Below, one piece after another: positions 12,820 to 15,500 of a DNA stretch of 15,500 nucleotides; the first letter of the stretch is position 1, and the number at the start of each line of letters is the position of its first letter. The stretch spans positions 1-15,500 of the forward strand of contig DCVK01000069.1 in NCBI GenBank assembly GCA_002335385.1, given 5' to 3'. Made by a program: the position numbers and the translations under genes. The notes under the pieces are model-generated. The model was not told where the DNA came from, did not search any database, and saw only the letters and a list, made by a program, of their open reading frames with translations. The stretch is from Candidatus Aminicenantes bacterium UBA2190. Lineage in GTDB: Bacteria > Acidobacteriota > Aminicenantia > UBA2199.

Positions 12820-13305
12820 ATGAAGATCCTGCTGGCATTGATTCTATTGTTCCCCCTGTTCCTGCAGGGGCAGGAGGTCCCGCTGGACCTCCCCGCGCCG
12901 GAAGGCGAGGAGGAGGCCGAGATGATCAGCGTCCAGCCCGGCGAGTTTGTCTACAACCCGGAAGGCCGCCGCGATCCGTTCTGGAACCTGCTGCAGGGCA
13001 AGAGCGTCAAGGAGAACCGCGAGGCCATCGAGGGCATCGCCGGGCTGATGATCGACGAGCTGGAACTCGAGGGCATCGTCTTCGCCCAAGGGGAGTTCAA
13101 GGCGCTGCTCAAGGGGCCGGATACCCGCCCGTACGTGGTGGGCATCGGCGACAAGGTCTACGACGGCGAGGTCGTGGCCATGGACAGGAATTCCGTCAGC
13201 TTCAAGAAGAGCCTCACTGTGGCCCTGGCCGGACAAAGAGACCGCGTGATCATAAAGACCTTAAATCCTGAAGAGGAGGAGATGAATGAGAAAAGCGACA
13301 ACTAG
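12820..13305 (+). CDS. pilP: Type IV pilus assembly protein PilP
   Basis: Periplasmic linker between PilNO and the secretin PilQ, 161 residues. After a hydrophobic N terminus (MKILLALILLFPLFLQGQ) and an acidic, Pro-containing flexible stretch comes the family signature YNPEGRRDPFWNLL and the beta domain with LELEGIVFAQGEFKALLKG and YVVGIGDKVYDGEVVAMDRNS. In Pseudomonas and Neisseria PilP is a lipoprotein; here there is no cysteine at all, so it must be anchored by an uncleaved helix or be free in the periplasm. The last 20 bases overlap the pilQ start. GGGAGGGA upstream serves as ribosome binding site. Confidence 0.93.
   Translation: MKILLALILLFPLFLQGQEVPLDLPAPEGEEEAEMISVQPGEFVYNPEGRRDPFWNLLQGKSVKENREAIEGIAGLMIDELELEGIVFAQGEFKALLKGPDTRPYVVGIGDKVYDGEVVAMDRNSVSFKKSLTVALAGQRDRVIIKTLNPEEEEMNEKSDN
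13274..13280 (+). promoter_or_regulatory. Shine-Dalgarno sequence of pilQ, inside pilP
   Basis: AGGAGGA, five bases before the ATG at 13286. A second ATG at 13282 is in the pilP frame and is one base from the site, so it is not a start. This fixes the pilQ start within the pilP 3' end. Confidence 0.85.
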
Positions 13306-15500
13306 GATTTTGTTGATACTTTTCATTTTATCCGTCGGCCTGGGACTCGATGCCAAGGTGACCATCAGCAAGATCGAGTACTTCCCGGGCGAGGACTTCG
13401 TGCAGTTGCACATGCAGACCGACAAGATCCTCCCCATCCCCGACATCTTCTACCCGGAGAAGGATAACCTGAAGCGCCTGGTCATGCGCATCCCGGACGC
13501 CGATTTCCAGGTCGACGACACGTCCCTTGCCTTCGACTCACCGGTGGTCCGGGCCTTGAACGTGCAGCCGGGCGCCGATTATTGCGACGTCGAGATCCTG
13601 CTCAAGGGCGAGGCCAACTACCGCGTCTTCACCAACCAGACCGGTCTCTACATCGAGTTTCCGGTGCTGAGGGGCCTGGCCGCCGCCGGCGTGCCGCAGC
13701 CCCCCGTCCTGACGCCGACCGCCGTGCAAGCGCTGCCGCCGCCGGCGCCCGCTTCCGCAACCGGCAGCGGCCGGGTCAGCCTGCACGACGTGCGGGTCGC
13801 CGCCCAGGAGCCGGGCCGCATCCGCTTCGAACTGGCGCTCTCCCGCGAGACGGAATACCGCGTCATCCCCATCGAGCAGCAGCCGGTGCGCCTGGCCATC
13901 GATCTGAAGAACGCCCAGTCGAAAAAGATGAACAAGGTCGTGAACCTGAAGAACGTCAAAAGCATCCGCGGCGGCAACAACTCCAGCGATATCTACCGCA
14001 TCGTCTTCGACCTCGATTACCTGAAGCATTTCGCCGTGCAGGCCAAAGGCAGCCTGCTGCAGGTGGAGTTCTTCGATGACCCGCAGACGGCCCCCGAGGC
14101 GCCCGAGCTGGCCCGGGCGACCGTACCCGCGCCCGCTCAGCCGTCTCTCCTTCAGCCCGCTCCGGTTCAGCCCGTCATGAAGAGCGAACCCGGCGCGGAG
14201 CCGGCGAGCGAAGGCAAGGTGCTGCTGGCCCAGCCCGCCGCGAGGACGGACGCAGCCGTCAAGCCCCGCGAGTTCTTCGGCCCGGAAAAATCCAGGGCCG
14301 AGGAGGAGACGTCCCAGGCTGTCGCGCCGCCCCCGGGAGAAGCGCCCATCGATCTGAACTTCCGCAGGCAAACCGTGGACGAGGGCCGGCCGCAGTATTC
14401 CGGCGAACCCTACGATTTCTCCTTCAAGAACGCCGACATCAGCAATATCCTGAAGTTCATCGCCAAGGTCTCGGGGCTGAACATGGTCATCAACCCCAAC
14501 GTCACCGGCAAATTCACCTGCGAACTGGTGCAGGTGCCCTGGGACCAGGCCCTGGAGATCATGCTCAAGGTCAACGGCCTGGACATGATCCAGGAGGGCA
14601 ACATCCTGCGCATCGGCAAGGTCGAGGACCTGGCCCTGGAGGCCAAGCGCCGCCAGGAACTGCGCGAGGCGCGCGAGCAGGAGGGCAACCTCGAAGTATC
14701 CACCCGCACCCTCAGCTTCGCCAAGGTCAAGGACATCCAGGCCATACTGAAGAAGCAGATGAGCCCGCGCGGCGAGCTGGTCACCGACGAGCGCACGAAC
14801 ACCCTGATCATCTCCGAGGTCCCCGAGCGCATCAAGGTCATCGACGGCCTGATCGACACCCTGGACGCGGCCAACCCCCAGGTGCAGATCGAGGCGCGCA
14901 TCGTCGAGACGTCGAGCGAGTCGCTGAGCACCTTCGGCATCCAGTGGGGGATGAACGCCGTCGCCAACTCCTCCTACGGCAACCAGACCAACCTGATCTT
15001 CCCCAACTCCGTCCAGGTCGGCGGCGTCCCGGAAGCCAAGACCAACCCCGCCGGCTACGTGGTCAACGTGCCGACGGCCGACAGCGTGGTGTTCCCCAAG
15101 ATCAGCCTGGGCAACATCGCCGGCACCTTCAACCTCGACGTGGCCCTGAGCGCCCTGACCTCGAAGGGCAAGGCGCGCATCATCTCCTCGCCGCGGGCCA
15201 CCACCCAGAACAACATGCCGGCCGAGATCACCCAGGGCGAGCGCATCCCCATCCAGACCAACCAGAACAACACCATCACCACCCAGTACATCAACGCCGC
15301 CCTGGAGCTGAAGATCACCCCGCAGATCACGGCGCGGGGCTCGGTGATCATGCAGGTGGACATCAAGAACGACATCGCCGACTTCTCCAAGCCGGTCAAC
15401 GGCATGCCCACCATCAAGACCGAGACGGCCAAGACCTCGGTCATGGTCAGCGACGGCGGCACCATCGTGCTGGGCGGGCTGTACAAGATCAACGAGGACA
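13286..15500 (+). CDS. pilQ: Type IV pilus secretin PilQ (runs off right edge)
   Basis: Outer-membrane pore through which the type IV pilus passes. At least 738 codons are open to the edge without a stop; the end is outside the window. Residues 1-23 are a signal peptide. Two AMIN-like domains (peptidoglycan-binding in other PilQ proteins) lie at about 24-130 and 163-255, separated by a Pro/Ala-rich linker. A longer Pro/Ala/Glu linker spans about 256-370. The secretin N0/STN domain (FSFKNADISNILKFIAKVSG) follows at about 377-445, then an N1 domain (about 470-535) containing DERTNTLIISEVPERIK. The secretin core begins near 595, with ARIISSPRATTQNNMPAEI and GGTIVLGGLYKINED at the edge. It overlaps pilP by 20 bases and has a strong ribosome binding site. 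Confidence 0.96.
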   Translation, partial: MRKATTRILLILFILSVGLGLDAKVTISKIEYFPGEDFVQLHMQTDKILPIPDIFYPEKDNLKRLVMRIPDADFQVDDTSLAFDSPVVRALNVQPGADYCDVEILLKGEANYRVFTNQTGLYIEFPVLRGLAAAGVPQPPVLTPTAVQALPPPAPASATGSGRVSLHDVRVAAQEPGRIRFELALSRETEYRVIPIEQQPVRLAIDLKNAQSKKMNKVVNLKNVKSIRGGNNSSDIYRIVFDLDYLKHFAVQAKGSLLQVEFFDDPQTAPEAPELARATVPAPAQPSLLQPAPVQPVMKSEPGAEPASEGKVLLAQPAARTDAAVKPREFFGPEKSRAEEETSQAVAPPPGEAPIDLNFRRQTVDEGRPQYSGEPYDFSFKNADISNILKFIAKVSGLNMVINPNVTGKFTCELVQVPWDQALEIMLKVNGLDMIQEGNILRIGKVEDLALEAKRRQELREAREQEGNLEVSTRTLSFAKVKDIQAILKKQMSPRGELVTDERTNTLIISEVPERIKVIDGLIDTLDAANPQVQIEARIVETSSESLSTFGIQWGMNAVANSSYGNQTNLIFPNSVQVGGVPEAKTNPAGYVVNVPTADSVVFPKISLGNIAGTFNLDVALSALTSKGKARIISSPRATTQNNMPAEITQGERIPIQTNQNNTITTQYINAALELKITPQITARGSVIMQVDIKNDIADFSKPVNGMPTIKTETAKTSVMVSDGGTIVLGGLYKINED

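Noticed and set aside
1..15500. CRISPR arrays, tRNA or rRNA genes, integrases or insertion sequence transposases
   Set aside because: Looked for on both strands by eye; no spaced direct repeats, cloverleaf-like sequence or transposase motifs were found.

Overview
The window is GC-rich bacterial chromosome from a Gram-negative (diderm) organism: it carries a type IV pilus secretin operon and several exported proteins. Mixed Shine-Dalgarno and apparently leaderless starts, an exported CHAT protease-like protein and an alkaline-phosphatase-superfamily lipoprotein-like protein would fit an Acidobacteriota/Aminicenantes-like lineage. That placement is an impression and was not tested.

Layout. (1) Bases 1-2178, minus strand: a lipid and ribosome operon in the order yceD (DUF177), rpmF (L32), plsX, fabG. 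fabG runs off the left edge. A strong sigma70-type promoter drives it. (2) Bases 2209-3591, plus strand: a divergent near-consensus promoter directly abutting the start codon of an exported phosphodiesterase/phosphatase of the alkaline phosphatase superfamily. (3) Bases 3592-3856: a convergent gap with inverted repeats. (4) Bases 3857-7242: a regulatory module. On the minus strand are a small secreted CARDB-like protein, an ECF sigma factor and a membrane anti-sigma factor (zinc-binding ZAS domain, one membrane helix, TPR-like outer domain). Divergent from them on the plus strand is an exported CHAT-domain cysteine-protease-like protein with an intact His/Cys pair. (5) Bases 7402-10239, plus strand: a tightly coupled operon of a rhamnulose-1-phosphate-aldolase-like class II aldolase, an unrecognised exported protein and fabD, joined by two ATGA overlaps. 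(6) Bases 10240-10502: an AT-rich leader with palindromes and a promoter. (7) Bases 10503-15500, plus strand: pilM-pilN-pilO-pilP-pilQ, the type IV pilus alignment complex and outer-membrane secretin. pilQ runs off the right edge.

How the parts fit. YceD, L32, PlsX, FabG and FabD belong to the classical fatty-acid/phospholipid initiation cluster, but here fabD has moved about 8 kb away and no fabH lies next to plsX. PilMNOP form the inner-membrane platform connecting the pilus motor to the PilQ pore. The least routine region is the CHAT/ECF-sigma module. Its layout suggests an envelope-sensing circuit in which an exported protease could act on the periplasmic TPR-like part of the anti-sigma factor (inference). 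A second cross-cutting observation is that three separate plus-strand transcription units have a -10 box ending only 6-8 bases before the ATG and no Shine-Dalgarno sequence, which predicts leaderless mRNAs.
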